Shown one piece after another: positions 5,843-14,594 of a stretch of DNA of 25,438 nt. The notes beneath the pieces are model-generated. The model was not told the origin of the DNA and made no database searches. It worked only from the letters and a program-made list of their open reading frames with translations. The position numbers and the translations under genes are program-made. The DNA lies in contig JAICUV010000016.1 of NCBI GenBank assembly GCA_025935655.1, forward strand, positions 1-25,438, written 5' to 3'. Numbering within the stretch: the stretch's first letter is position 1; each line of letters begins with the position of its first letter. Source of the DNA: Chloroflexota bacterium (GTDB lineage: Bacteria > Chloroflexota > Limnocylindria > Limnocylindrales > CSP1-4).

Positions 5843-8379
5843 TGGCCACCGATCGCCGGACGTTCCTCAAGGGTGCCGCCGGCGCGGCGACGGCTGTCGG
5901 GGTCGGGGGGCTGCTCCAGCTGACCGATCCTCCCCCGGTCCGCGCCGGGCGCGACTACGACATCGCGCCCAGCCTGCCCGTGGACCGCGTGGTGCGCACG
6001 ACGTGCTCCCCCAACTGCACGGGGAGCTGCGGGCAGCTCGCGTTCGTCCGCGACGGGGTCGTGGTCAAGGTGCAGCAGGCGGCCGACTACCCGGACGGCG
6101 CATACAACCCGCGCGGCTGCATGAAGGGCCTGTCCTACGTCAACCAGATCTATGGCGAGGATCGGATCCTGACCCCGCTTGTCCGTACCGGCGATCGCGG
6201 GAGCGGCGAGTTCCGCGAGGCGACCTGGGAGGAGGTCCTCGACCGGATCGCGGCGGAGCTCACCCGGATCGGCCAGACGTGGGGCTGGAACTCGATCCAC
6301 GTGTTCGGCCAGGTCCCGGGCAGCGGCTACGTCCAGAAGGGCGCCAACTATCGCGCTTCGGCCCTCCTTGGCATGAGCCACGGCACGAGCTTCGACTTCA
6401 ACGGCGACCTGCCGATGGCCATGCCGATCACGTTCGGGGTCCAGAACGCGGAGCACGAGGCGAAGGACTGGGCCAACAGCCGGTTCCTCCTGCTGCTCGG
6501 GGCCAACCCGGTGGAGACCCGCATCCCGGACGTGCATTTCATCTTCGACGCCCTCGAACGTGGCGCGCGGCTCGTGGTCGTGGATCCGAGCTTCTCGTCC
6601 ACGGCATCGAAGGCGGATGCCCACCTGCGGATTCGTCCCGGGACGGACGCGGCACTGGGCCTCGCGATGTGCCGCCAGGTCATCGAGGACGACCTGTGGG
6701 ACGCCGCGTTCATGCGCACCTACTCGGACGCTGCACTGCTCGTCCGGGGCGATACGGGGGTGCGGCTCCGCGAGGCCGACCTCGTCGCCGGGGGAGCGGT
6801 GGACCGCTTCGTCGCGTGGGACACGGCGACCGCAGGCCCGGTCGTCGTGGGCACCGACCGCCTCGGCTTCCCGGACGGGGCGGAGCCTGCACTCGAGGGG
6901 ACGTGGGCCGTGCAGCTCGCCGATGGCTCCGTGATCAGCGCGACGCCGGGATTCGCGCTCGTCCGAGGTGAGCTCGACCGCTGGACGCCGGAGGCCGCCG
7001 CTGCCGTCACCGGCATCGATGCAGCGCAGATCGTGACGGTCGCCCGTGCGTACGCGAGCGCGAAGCCGGCCGCGATCCTCATGGGCGGCGGGAGTAACCA
7101 CTGGTATCACGGGGACCTCACGGGCCGGGCGTTCGCGCTGCTTGCCGCGCTCACGGGCAACATCGGCCGGTCGGGCGGCGGGTTCTCCGTCTACGTCGGG
7201 CAGTACAAGGTCCGCGTGGACACGTCCCCGTGGTGGAGCCCGGGCGGCACGAAGGCCCACGTCGTCCCGTCGATCTACTTCGTCCGCGGCCGGACGGACA
7301 CGATGCACCCGGACGTGCCGTACCCGGAGCAGGGCTGGCACGCGCTCGTGTGCACCTTCGCGAACCTGTTCGTCCAGGCGATGGACGTCAACCGGCTCCA
7401 CGAGACGCTCGCCGGGCTCGATCTCGTCGTGGTCGTGGACCACCAGATGACCGAGACCGTGAAGTGGGCCGACATCGTCCTGCCGGCGACCACGTGGTAC
7501 GAGAAGACCGATCTCACCGCGACGCCGCTCCACCCGTACCTCCAGCTTCAGCAGGCCGCCATCGACCCCGTCGGCGAGTCCCGCTCGGAGCTGTGGATGT
7601 GGCGCGAGCTCGTCCGCCGGATCGACCCCGCCAAGGCGGCCGAGTTCTTCGAACTGGATGAGGAGCAGGCGATCGAGGCGATCCTCGCCGCGGGCGACAC
7701 GCCCGGCGGGCCCACCGAGGGGATCACGCTGGCGCAGCTGAAGGCGGGACCGGTGCGCCTCAAGGTCGGCGATCCGGACATCCCGTTCCTCGCCCAGATC
7801 GAGCAGCTGGCCCCGTTCCCGCCTCGGTCGCTCCCGGCGCCGCTCGAGGCGACGGCCGCGTTCCTGCCGACGCGCCGGATGGAGTTCTACAAGGAGGAGG
7901 CACGGTTCCGGGAGCTCGGCGAGACCGTGCCGACCTACAAGCCGCCGTTCGACGACGGGGTGCACGACCCCGCAGCGTGGCCGCTCGCCCTGCTGACCCC
8001 GCACAGCAAGTGGCGGATCCATTCCTCGTACGCCAACAACGCGTGGCTCGAGGAGATCCACGGCGGCCGTCCGGAGGTGTTCGTCTCCCCTGCCGACGCG
8101 GAGGCACGCGGGATCGCGAACGGCGACCCGGTCCGCATCTGGAACACCCGTGGGTCGATCGAGGCGTGGGCGAACGTCGCCCCGTCGGAGCAGCCCGGAT
8201 CGGTGACCCTGTACGAGGGCTGGTGGCCACGCCAGTTCCGGCAGGGGAAGGGCGTGAACGAGCTGACCTCGTCCGCCGTGAACCCGATCCACGAAGTCCA
8301 CTTCGTGGGCAACATGTGGGCCCCCTCCACCGGTTGGAAGGACTGCCGGTGCGAGATCGCGAAGGCGGGTGACGCCTGA
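5842..8379 (+). CDS. molybdopterin oxidoreductase catalytic subunit (DMSO reductase superfamily, type II-like)
   Basis: The protein has 845 residues, starting at the ATG at 5842 that overlaps the preceding stop. A twin-arginine signal (DRRTFLKGAAGAATAVGVGG) predicts export across the membrane. The FS0 [4Fe-4S] site is Cys55, Cys59, Cys63 and Cys93 (CSPNCTGSC and RGCMKG). The stretch FNGDLPMAMPITFG, followed by KDWANSRF and ETRIPDVHF, parallels the NarG region whose Asp binds molybdenum, making Asp189 the likely ligand and placing the enzyme near type II members (nitrate, chlorate, selenate, dimethylsulfide or ethylbenzene enzymes). NarG itself has His at the first FS0 position; here it is Cys. 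The C-terminal quarter is the molybdopterin-dinucleotide-binding barrel. The substrate is unknown. With the ferredoxin and NrfD genes it forms a complete membrane oxidoreductase. Confidence 0.9.
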   Translation: MATDRRTFLKGAAGAATAVGVGGLLQLTDPPPVRAGRDYDIAPSLPVDRVVRTTCSPNCTGSCGQLAFVRDGVVVKVQQAADYPDGAYNPRGCMKGLSYVNQIYGEDRILTPLVRTGDRGSGEFREATWEEVLDRIAAELTRIGQTWGWNSIHVFGQVPGSGYVQKGANYRASALLGMSHGTSFDFNGDLPMAMPITFGVQNAEHEAKDWANSRFLLLLGANPVETRIPDVHFIFDALERGARLVVVDPSFSSTASKADAHLRIRPGTDAALGLAMCRQVIEDDLWDAAFMRTYSDAALLVRGDTGVRLREADLVAGGAVDRFVAWDTATAGPVVVGTDRLGFPDGAEPALEGTWAVQLADGSVISATPGFALVRGELDRWTPEAAAAVTGIDAAQIVTVARAYASAKPAAILMGGGSNHWYHGDLTGRAFALLAALTGNIGRSGGGFSVYVGQYKVRVDTSPWWSPGGTKAHVVPSIYFVRGRTDTMHPDVPYPEQGWHALVCTFANLFVQAMDVNRLHETLAGLDLVVVVDHQMTETVKWADIVLPATTWYEKTDLTATPLHPYLQLQQAAIDPVGESRSELWMWRELVRRIDPAKAAEFFELDEEQAIEAILAAGDTPGGPTEGITLAQLKAGPVRLKVGDPDIPFLAQIEQLAPFPPRSLPAPLEATAAFLPTRRMEFYKEEARFRELGETVPTYKPPFDDGVHDPAAWPLALLTPHSKWRIHSSYANNAWLEEIHGGRPEVFVSPADAEARGIANGDPVRIWNTRGSIEAWANVAPSEQPGSVTLYEGWWPRQFRQGKGVNELTSSAVNPIHEVHFVGNMWAPSTGWKDCRCEIAKAGDA

Positions 8380-9092
8380 TGGCGGACGAGAAGATCTCGC
8401 CGGTCGAGGCGTTGTCGCCGGCATCCCGCGCGTGGGGCGAGATCGGTGCGCGATCCGCGCAGCCGCACTGGGGCATGGTCGTGGACCAGGAGCGGTGCGT
8501 GGGCTGCTGGTCGTGCGCCGTGATCTGCAAGAGCGAGAACGACATTCCCCTCGGGATGTGGTGGAACCGCATCCTCACCGAGGGCGCATCGCTCGACCAG
8601 CCGGCCGAGGTGCGGGGCGAGGGGCTCGAGATGCACTGGCTGCCGCTCGCCTGTCAGCACTGCGAGAACGCGCCGTGCGTGAAGGTGTGCCCGGTCCAGG
8701 CCACGTATCACCGGACCGACGGCATCGTGATGCAGGACTCGGACCGCTGCATCGGCTGCCGCTACTGCATGATCGCGTGCCCGTACGGCGTCCGGAACTT
8801 CAACTGGGGAACGCCGGAGCGGCCGACCGCGCACGAGACCGGCATGGTCCACGCACGGCCGCTGGGGACAGTCGAGAAGTGCACGATGTGCGTGCATCGG
8901 CTGGCGGAGGGCCAGGTGCCATCGTGCGTCTGGTCATGTCCCGCCCAGGCCCGCGTCTTCGGTGACCTCAACGACGGCGACGGCCGCGTCGCGACGCTGA
9001 TCCGCGATCGCGAGGGACACACGCTGCTCGAGGACGCGGGTACCCACCCGTCGGTCTACTACCTGACACCGCGCCGGAGGTCGCCGCTGTGA
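8379..9092 (+). CDS. four-cluster [4Fe-4S] ferredoxin subunit (DmsB/NrfC/PsrB type)
   Basis: This 237-residue protein has sixteen Cys in four sets: 40/43/46/50, 92/95/100/104, 124/127/130/134 and 168/171/183/187. All four are Cys4, so four [4Fe-4S] clusters are expected, as in DmsB and PsrB, whereas NarH has one [3Fe-4S] cluster. It has no signal peptide of its own; proteins of this type are carried out by the Tat signal of the catalytic subunit. The gene overlaps the molybdoenzyme gene by one base (TGATG) and the NrfD gene by 4 bp, so the three subunits should be made in matched amounts. It passes electrons between the molybdenum subunit and the membrane anchor. Confidence 0.93.
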   Translation: MADEKISPVEALSPASRAWGEIGARSAQPHWGMVVDQERCVGCWSCAVICKSENDIPLGMWWNRILTEGASLDQPAEVRGEGLEMHWLPLACQHCENAPCVKVCPVQATYHRTDGIVMQDSDRCIGCRYCMIACPYGVRNFNWGTPERPTAHETGMVHARPLGTVEKCTMCVHRLAEGQVPSCVWSCPAQARVFGDLNDGDGRVATLIRDREGHTLLEDAGTHPSVYYLTPRRRSPL

Positions 9093-10375
9093 GCGCCGCC
9101 GCACCCGTCGTCCCCGGTGGAACCGCCGCGCCCGCATCCCGGTCGGACGCCCGCGCTCGTCCGTCCCGCGCCCTCGTCCTGTGGATCGCCCTGCTGCTCG
9201 GCGTGGTGGGCGTCGGGGTCGCGGCGTTCCTCTACCAGTTCGCGAACGGCCTCGTCGTCACCGGCATGCGCAACACGGTGATGTGGGGCCAGTACATCCT
9301 GTTCTTCATGTTCTTCGTCGGCCTGTCGGCCGGCGGGCTCATCGTCGCGTCCGCGGGCCGGCTGTTCGGGATCAAGGCGTTCAAGCCCATCACCCGGCTC
9401 GCGGTGCTCGAGGCGACCGTCGCCGTGATGCTGGCGGCGACGTTCATCCTCCCGGACCTCGGCCGACCGGAGCGGATCCTCAACATCCCGCTCTACTTCA
9501 ACCCGACGTCCCCGATGATCTGGGACATCACGATCGTCATGGTCTACATGGCGATGTCGGCGTTCTACGTCTGGCTGTATGCCCGCGCGGACCTCGCGCG
9601 CCGCGGCTCGCGGCTCGCGTTCGGCACCGGCACCTCCGAGGCGACGATGGCGCGCGAGGAGCGGGTCAAGTCCGTCATGGCGTGGATCGCGCTCCCGGCC
9701 GCGATCCTGCTCCACTCGATCACCGCCTGGATCTTCGGCCTCCAGATCAGCCGCGGGTTCTGGTACAGCTCGCTCATGGCGCCGATGTTCATCACCTCCG
9801 CCCTCGTCTCGGGCATGGGACTCGTGATCATCCTCGCGATCGTCCTGCGGCACCTGGGCAGGCTCTCCTTCGATGACGGTCTCGTGGCACTGCTCGGTGG
9901 GCTGCTCGGGGTGTTCATCGCCGTGGAGGCGTTCCTCCTCCTGGCCGAGTACCTGACCGCCACGTATCCCGGCGCCCCCGAGGGCGAGGCCGCCGCGCGC
10001 ATGCTCTCGGGACCCTACCTGCCCCTGTTCCTGTTCGAGGTGCTCGTCGGCCTGGTCATCCCGTTCGTCATCCTCGCCACTCGCAGGCTGCGCAACGACC
10101 CTCGCTGGGTTGCGGCGGCGGGCGGGATTGCGATCGTGGGCATCTTCGTGCACCGGCTCAACCTGGTGCTCAACGGCCTCTCCTTCCCGAACGTGGCGCT
10201 TCCGCCAGGCCTGCCCATCGGCGTCCCGCAGGACGGCAGCTCGTTCGCGGAGAGCTACTGGTACGTGCCGACGATCGTGGAGTGGCTCGTGGTCCTCGGC
10301 ATCCTGGCGATGGGTGCGCTCCTGTTCACGATCGCGGCGCGCTTCCTCCCGATGCAGGAGCCGGAGGCGCACTGA
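9089..10375 (+). CDS. NrfD/PsrC-family integral membrane subunit
   Basis: This 428-residue protein starts at GTG 9089 inside the GTGA overlap with the ferredoxin stop. It has a polar Ala/Pro-rich N-terminus and then eight or more hydrophobic helices, beginning with ALVLWIALLLGVVGVGVAAF. The family signature region WGQYILFFMFFVGLSAGG is followed by PDLGRPERI and a conserved acidic/Arg pattern. NrfD-type subunits bind quinone without haem and connect the periplasmic molybdoenzyme/ferredoxin to the quinone pool; some are proposed to move protons. The 9-10-helix length is closer to PsrC/ActC-like members than to the 8-helix NrfD. It completes the operon; no chaperone gene of the DmsD/NarJ type follows in the window. 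Confidence 0.9.
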   Translation: MSAAAPVVPGGTAAPASRSDARARPSRALVLWIALLLGVVGVGVAAFLYQFANGLVVTGMRNTVMWGQYILFFMFFVGLSAGGLIVASAGRLFGIKAFKPITRLAVLEATVAVMLAATFILPDLGRPERILNIPLYFNPTSPMIWDITIVMVYMAMSAFYVWLYARADLARRGSRLAFGTGTSEATMAREERVKSVMAWIALPAAILLHSITAWIFGLQISRGFWYSSLMAPMFITSALVSGMGLVIILAIVLRHLGRLSFDDGLVALLGGLLGVFIAVEAFLLLAEYLTATYPGAPEGEAAARMLSGPYLPLFLFEVLVGLVIPFVILATRRLRNDPRWVAAAGGIAIVGIFVHRLNLVLNGLSFPNVALPPGLPIGVPQDGSSFAESYWYVPTIVEWLVVLGILAMGALLFTIAARFLPMQEPEAH

Positions 10376-10530
10376 CGAGCGAACCGCGGACGTTCTGCCC
10401 CGCGTGGATCGCGACCTTCGGGCCTCGCTCCCGGCGTTGCGGGGACATGCGACGCGCTCGGCGCCGTCTACCGCTCGGCGTGTGAGGTTCTGGAGGCGCA
10501 TCCCTGAGGGGATCGATGGGACCCCGCCGT

Positions 10531-10836
10531 CTACTCGCCGCCGTACGTACCCAGCCCGGACGCCCCCGACGTGGCGTGCGCGGACGGTGCGCCGGTTGGT
10601 CGGGCGGCGGTCTCGAGCGCCCGTGCCAGCGCGTCGGGCGTGGCGCACCAGCGCTCCACCGTCGGCTCATCGCCCCACGGCCCGGCGCTCTCCACCCCCG
10701 CGTGGAGGTAGACGTCCGGCCGCAGCAGCGCGTGCGAGAAGGCGCCATCGGACGCGGCGCCGAGGCTCACCCGAACGACCGTCTGGTCCTCCAGGATCGG
10801 CTCGCCGCACGCGGCGCAGACGAAGGGGTCGGTCAT
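10531..10836 (-). CDS. small CxxC protein, unknown function
   Basis: This 101-residue protein begins MTDPFVCAACGEPILEDQTVVRV, so it carries a CxxC pair near the N-terminus; a later single Cys (ERWCATPDAL) could complete a three-Cys site. The middle region HALLRPDVYLHAGVESAG looks like folded protein with a His pair, and the C-terminus is low-complexity Ala/Gly/Ser. The start lies 11 nt after the stop of a coding-like short frame (10848-10988), and a strong ribosome site is not seen, which would fit coupling to that frame. I do not recognise the family; a zinc-ribbon-like protein is the best description. The 155 bp between its stop and the NrfD gene hold only a weak 5-bp hairpin (10500-10513). 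Confidence 0.5.
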   Translation of the reverse strand: MTDPFVCAACGEPILEDQTVVRVSLGAASDGAFSHALLRPDVYLHAGVESAGPWGDEPTVERWCATPDALARALETAARPTGAPSAHATSGASGLGTYGGE

Positions 10837-10847
10837 GCGTTCATCGG

Positions 10848-10988
10848 TCAGTCGGCCGCCGGGATCAGGAAGGGGCCGCGGTGCGCATCGGTCGCCGGCG
10901 ACGCGAAGGCGGCGTGGTCACGGTAGCTCGCGCCGAGGCCGACACGATGAGGACAGACCCGCGCGCATCGTCCACCTTCACTCTTCAC
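10848..10988 (-). CDS. possible 46-residue leader ORF or gene remnant
   Basis: A frame from GTG 10988 to the stop at 10848 has strongly GC-rich third positions in its last 31 codons (reading GLGASYRDHAAFASPATDAH and then ending FLIPAAD), like real genes here. TACCCT on the minus strand (10998-10993) is a possible -10 directly upstream. The stop is 11 nt before the next minus-strand gene. It may be a short gene, or the 3' end of a longer one that was lost. An ATG at 10968 with a good GAAGGTGG site opens another frame, which closes after 16 codons. The remaining part up to the P450 gene holds only its promoter. Confidence 0.25.
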   Translation of the reverse strand: MKSEGGRCARVCPHRVGLGASYRDHAAFASPATDAHRGPFLIPAAD

Positions 10989-11072
10989 CCACAGGGTACA
11001 GCGGACGGGGAGGCCTGCCGCACGACGGGGCGTGGGCTCGCGCGTCGCTGCGGTGGTGTCCGGGACGGCGCA

Positions 11073-11087
11073 GTACGATGCCCGTAC
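11073..11087 (+). promoter_or_regulatory. putative -10 and inverted repeat before the P450 gene
   Basis: TACGAT (11074-11079) is a good TAnnAT -10 element 45 bp before the P450 start. It is embedded in a perfect 5-bp inverted repeat, GTACG (11073-11077) and CGTAC (11083-11087), which could be a repressor site. The -35 region (CGGTGG, 11051-11056) is poor. Confidence 0.33.
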
Positions 11088-11124
11088 CGCACGGAGCTGC
11101 CTGCGAGGACGGCCAGGGAGGCGC

Positions 11125-12303
11125 ATGAGCTTCGACCATCACGACCCCCGGTTCGTCCGGGATCCGGAGCGCGTCTTCGGGCCGATGCGCGAGGACCATC
11201 CGCTCGTGCACTCGGACCTCTACGGTGGGTTCTGGGTGCTCACGCGCTATGACGACGTGACCGCGGCGGCGCTCGACTGCGAGGCATTCACCTCGGCGGT
11301 CCCCGGCACGACGCTCATCCCGTCCATCCAGCCGCGCGTCGACCCGCTGCTTCCCCTGGAGCTCGACCCGCCGGGGCACAGCGTCTACCGGGCCCTCGTC
11401 AACCCGCTGTTCGCCAAGCCGCGCATCGACGCCATGCGGCCCGAGCTCGAGGCGCTGGCGACGCGGCTCCTCGAGCCGTTCGCGCGCAACGGTGGCGGCG
11501 ACGTCATGGCGGAGTTCGCCCATCCCATGTCGCTGGGCTCGCTGGCGCGGCTGATGAACCTGCCCGAGGAGGACGAGGACCGCTGGTTCGACTGGGTCGA
11601 GCGGATGTACTCCAACGCCATCCTCGACAGCGCCGATCACGCCGCGGCCGCGCACGAGGCGGAGGCGTACATCGACGAGCTGATCGAGGCGCGCAAGCGA
11701 ACGCCCCGGGATGACTTCCTCGGCACCCTGATCCGCGCCGAGGTCGACGGCCACTGCCTGTCCGACGCGGAGGTGCGGCAGTTCGGCATGGTGATGCTGC
11801 TCGCCGGCTACGAGACGACGTCGGGCGCGATGGGCATGAGCCTCCTGCACCTCGCCCAGCACCCGGAGCTGCGCACGCAGCTGTTCGGCGACGTCGACGG
11901 CCTCAAGCACACGGCGGTGAACGAGTTCCTGCGCTTCGTGTCGCCCGTCCAGGTCTTCGGGCGCAACGCGACCCACGACGTCTCGCTCCACGGCCAGACG
12001 ATCCCGGCGGGCGACGTCGTCCTCCTCGCCTACGGCTCCGCGAACCGTGACCCGAGCGCGTTCGAGGATCCCGGGCGCTGCGTCCTGGACCGCCACCCCA
12101 ACCGGCACGTCGCGTTCGGCCACGGCCGCCACCTGTGCCTGGGCGCGAACCTCGCCCGGCTCGAGCTCACGATCATGATCGAGCAGTTCGCCGTCCGGTT
12201 CCCCGACTTCCACGTGGATCCCGCCCACGAACCCGCCTGGAAGCCGCGCGGCGACGTGCGCGCCCTCTCGTCGCTCACGCTCCTCGCCGGGGGTGCCGCG
12301 TAG
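11125..12303 (+). CDS. cytochrome P450
   Basis: This is a 392-residue soluble bacterial P450; the ATG at 11125 follows AGGGAGG. The haem-binding loop FGHGRHLCLGANLA places the thiolate ligand at Cys338. The I-helix oxygen-activation motif is AGYETTSGAMG, and the K-helix ExxR is in NEFLRFVSPVQ. The PPGHSVYRALVNPLF segment is the usual C-helix region. No ferredoxin or reductase gene of a P450 system is adjacent, so electrons must come from elsewhere. It ends 7 bp from the convergent homogentisate dioxygenase gene. A role in aromatic or side-chain oxidation feeding the homogentisate pathway is possible from position only; the substrate cannot be read from the sequence. Confidence 0.93.
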   Translation: MSFDHHDPRFVRDPERVFGPMREDHPLVHSDLYGGFWVLTRYDDVTAAALDCEAFTSAVPGTTLIPSIQPRVDPLLPLELDPPGHSVYRALVNPLFAKPRIDAMRPELEALATRLLEPFARNGGGDVMAEFAHPMSLGSLARLMNLPEEDEDRWFDWVERMYSNAILDSADHAAAAHEAEAYIDELIEARKRTPRDDFLGTLIRAEVDGHCLSDAEVRQFGMVMLLAGYETTSGAMGMSLLHLAQHPELRTQLFGDVDGLKHTAVNEFLRFVSPVQVFGRNATHDVSLHGQTIPAGDVVLLAYGSANRDPSAFEDPGRCVLDRHPNRHVAFGHGRHLCLGANLARLELTIMIEQFAVRFPDFHVDPAHEPAWKPRGDVRALSSLTLLAGGAA

Positions 12304-12309
12304 CCGGCG

Positions 12310-13533
12310 TCAGTCCGGGAACGCCTCCGGGCCGCGCTCGTGGAGGTGCCGCGCCTCCTCGGCGTGATCGGCGCTCTCCAGCCACGTGAACGGGTACTCG
12401 GGGTTCTCGAGCGCGGCAGCCTGCTTCGTGAGCCACAGCGGCCGGAACGTGTCCACCATCACCGCCAGCTCCTCGGTCGCCTCCTTGCCGATGGACGCCT
12501 CGACCGTCCCCGGGTGGGGCCCATGCGGGATCCCCGCGGGATGGAGCGTGAACGATGAGATCCCCACGCCCCGGCGGCTCATGAAGTTGCCCGCCACGTA
12601 GTAGATGACCTCGTCGCTGTTGATGTTCGAGTGGTTGTACGGGGCAGGGATCGCGAGCGGGTGGTAGTCGAACTTGCGGGGCACGAACGAGCACACGACG
12701 AAGTTGCGCGCCTGGAACGTCTGGTGGACGGGCGGCGGCTGGTGGACGCGGCCCGTGATCGGCTGGAAGTCCGCGATGTCGAAGGCGAACGGCCACAGGT
12801 AGCCGTCCCAGCCCACGACGTCGAACGGGTGGGTCGCGAAGTGGTACGCGGTGTGCCGGCCGCGCGCCCGCACGATGACCCGGAAGTCGCCCTCGTCGGT
12901 GCGGGGCTCCTGGAAGTCGGGGACCCGGATGTCGCGCTGCGAGTAGGGGCTGTGCTCCAGGAGCTGCCCGTAGTCGTTGCGGTAGCGCTTCGGCGGCTCG
13001 ATCTCCGAGGGGCACTCGAGGTAGAGCATGCGCTGCCCGACGCCCTCGTCCGGGTCGAGGCGCCAGGTCGTCCCGATGGGCAGCACCAGGTAGTCGCCCG
13101 GGTGGTAGGCCAGGTCGCCGAAGTTGGTGCGCAAGGTGCCCGTCCCCTCGTGGACGAACAGCAGCTCGTCGCCCTCGCCGTTCCGATAGAAGGTGTCGGC
13201 GGGCATCGGGTCCGCCGGGAGCACCACGCCCATCACCACGTCCGCGTTGTGGAACAGGGGGATCCGCCCCGAGATCGCGTCCCCGGCCGGCTGCAGCGGC
13301 GCCGCGTCGATGAGCTGGTGGTGGTGCGCCTCCTCGTCGGCCGTCTCGATCCTGATCCGACCGATCGCGTCGATGCGCGTGACGCGCGTGGGCGGGACCA
13401 GGTGGTACAGCAGCGAGCTCCGGCCCGTGAACCCCTCGACGCCGAACAGCTCCTCCGCGTACAGGCTGCCGTCGGGCGCCCGGTGCTGCGTGTGACGCGT
13501 GGGCGGGACGCTGCCGCGGGACGTGTAGAACAT
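12310..13533 (-). CDS. hmgA: homogentisate 1,2-dioxygenase
   Basis: This 407-residue protein starts at the ATG at 13533 (GGAGGAG upstream). It opens the ring of homogentisate to maleylacetoacetate. The N-terminal domain is a cupin (GDELLFVHEGTGTLRTNFG, then PGDYLVLP). The C-terminal iron site is in YNHSNINSDEVIYY and PAGIPHGPHPG: likely ligands are His301, Glu308 (or Asp307, which is the position spaced as in the animal enzyme) and His337/His340. It is of the shorter bacterial type, about 400 residues. It lies 19 bp downstream of the fumarylacetoacetase gene on the same strand and is surely co-transcribed. A general homogentisate-like cupin dioxygenase is the only alternative, but the neighbours support this call. 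Confidence 0.88.
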   Translation of the reverse strand: MFYTSRGSVPPTRHTQHRAPDGSLYAEELFGVEGFTGRSSLLYHLVPPTRVTRIDAIGRIRIETADEEAHHHQLIDAAPLQPAGDAISGRIPLFHNADVVMGVVLPADPMPADTFYRNGEGDELLFVHEGTGTLRTNFGDLAYHPGDYLVLPIGTTWRLDPDEGVGQRMLYLECPSEIEPPKRYRNDYGQLLEHSPYSQRDIRVPDFQEPRTDEGDFRVIVRARGRHTAYHFATHPFDVVGWDGYLWPFAFDIADFQPITGRVHQPPPVHQTFQARNFVVCSFVPRKFDYHPLAIPAPYNHSNINSDEVIYYVAGNFMSRRGVGISSFTLHPAGIPHGPHPGTVEASIGKEATEELAVMVDTFRPLWLTKQAAALENPEYPFTWLESADHAEEARHLHERGPEAFPD

Positions 13534-13552
13534 GGGCGGGACGCTCCTCCGT

Positions 13553-14587
13553 TCAGGGCCTGGGCGGGCGGGCGATGACCGGGCTGACGAGGCGGCCGAG
13601 CCGCTCCACCTCGAGGGTGACCTCATCGCCGGGCTCGAGGTAGCGGCCGAGCGTCTCGTCGCGGATCTCCAGCAGGCAGCCGCCGCCGACGGTCCCGCTG
13701 CCGAGGATCTCGCCCGGGCGGAGGTGCACGTCCGCCGATGCGCGGGCGATCATCTCGCCGAACCCGTGGTGGATCGACGCGAGCGTGCCGCGCGACGTCT
13801 CGACCACGCGGCCGTCGACCGTGCGGACGGTCGCCGTCATCGTGAGGTCGGGCGCCGTGGAACCCGGCGGGCGGCGGTCGGCCAGCTCGTCGGGCGTGAC
13901 CAGCCAGGGCCCGGCCGACAGCGCGAAGTCCTTCCCCTTCGCCGGACCGAGCCGGACGGTCGTCTCGTCGCGCTGGAGGTCGCGGGCCGACCAGTCGTTG
14001 AGGATGAACAGCCCGCCGATCGCCTCCTCGGCGCGGTCCGGGCTCACGTCGAGGACGGCCGTGTCGACGAGGACGCCGATCTCGAGCTCGTAGTCGAGCT
14101 CGTCCGAGCCACGGGGCGCCCAGACGGCCTCCCCGGGGCCGCGCAGCTCGGACACGTTCGAGAAGTAGAAGACCGGCAGCCGGAACCATGCCTCCGGGAT
14201 CTCCTGCCCTCGTCGGGCCCACGTGGTCGCGACGTGGCGCTCGAAGGCGTAGAAGTCGCGGAACGAGGGCGGACGGAGGACCGGCGGCCCGAACTCGAGG
14301 TCGTCGGCGTCGAGGATCGCGTCGTCGTCGTCCTCGCGGGGCGCGAACGCCTCGACGAGATCGGCGAGCGCCTCGACGCGCAGGCCGCGGGCCAGGTGGT
14401 CGTCAAGCGTCGTCACCGGCTGGCGATGCAGCGTGGAGTCGTGGGCGAGGCCGGGCCTGGCGCCGACCGCGCGACGGCGGGCGATCTCGATGTCGAGCCA
14501 GCTCGTCGCTGCGGGGTCCAGCGCGGCCGCCAGCCGCCACGGCGTGCCGGCGGGAGCGTTCCGTTCGCGGACGTGGGCGAGACGCAT
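13553..14587 (-). CDS. fumarylacetoacetase (FAH family)
   Basis: This 344-residue protein cleaves fumarylacetoacetate to fumarate and acetoacetate, the last step of tyrosine breakdown. The metal site can be read: Asp111 (RDFYAFERH), Glu167 and Glu169 (DYELEIG) and Asp198 (LNDWSARDLQ). His118 lies seven residues after the first Asp, as does the catalytic His of the animal enzyme. I chose ATG 14587 because it begins the conserved MRLAHVRE start; upstream extensions overlap the sigma-factor gene. It has no clear ribosome site but a TAGACT 7 nt upstream, suggesting a leaderless transcript. It is the first gene of an operon with hmgA. Other FAH-family hydrolases share this fold, so the substrate rests on context. 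Confidence 0.86.
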   Translation of the reverse strand: MRLAHVRERNAPAGTPWRLAAALDPAATSWLDIEIARRRAVGARPGLAHDSTLHRQPVTTLDDHLARGLRVEALADLVEAFAPREDDDDAILDADDLEFGPPVLRPPSFRDFYAFERHVATTWARRGQEIPEAWFRLPVFYFSNVSELRGPGEAVWAPRGSDELDYELEIGVLVDTAVLDVSPDRAEEAIGGLFILNDWSARDLQRDETTVRLGPAKGKDFALSAGPWLVTPDELADRRPPGSTAPDLTMTATVRTVDGRVVETSRGTLASIHHGFGEMIARASADVHLRPGEILGSGTVGGGCLLEIRDETLGRYLEPGDEVTLEVERLGRLVSPVIARPPRP

Positions 14588-14594
14588 CACCCGC

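Noticed and set aside
5455..8424. 989-residue minus-strand open frame opposite the molybdoenzyme gene
   Set aside because: It is antisense to a gene with clear motifs, is highly rich in Arg/His/Pro/Val as expected from the GC-rich shadow, and has no domain.
9059..10648. 529-residue minus-strand open frame opposite the NrfD gene
   Set aside because: It is very rich in Arg, Asp, Glu and His, typical of the reverse frame of a membrane protein gene, and has no motif.
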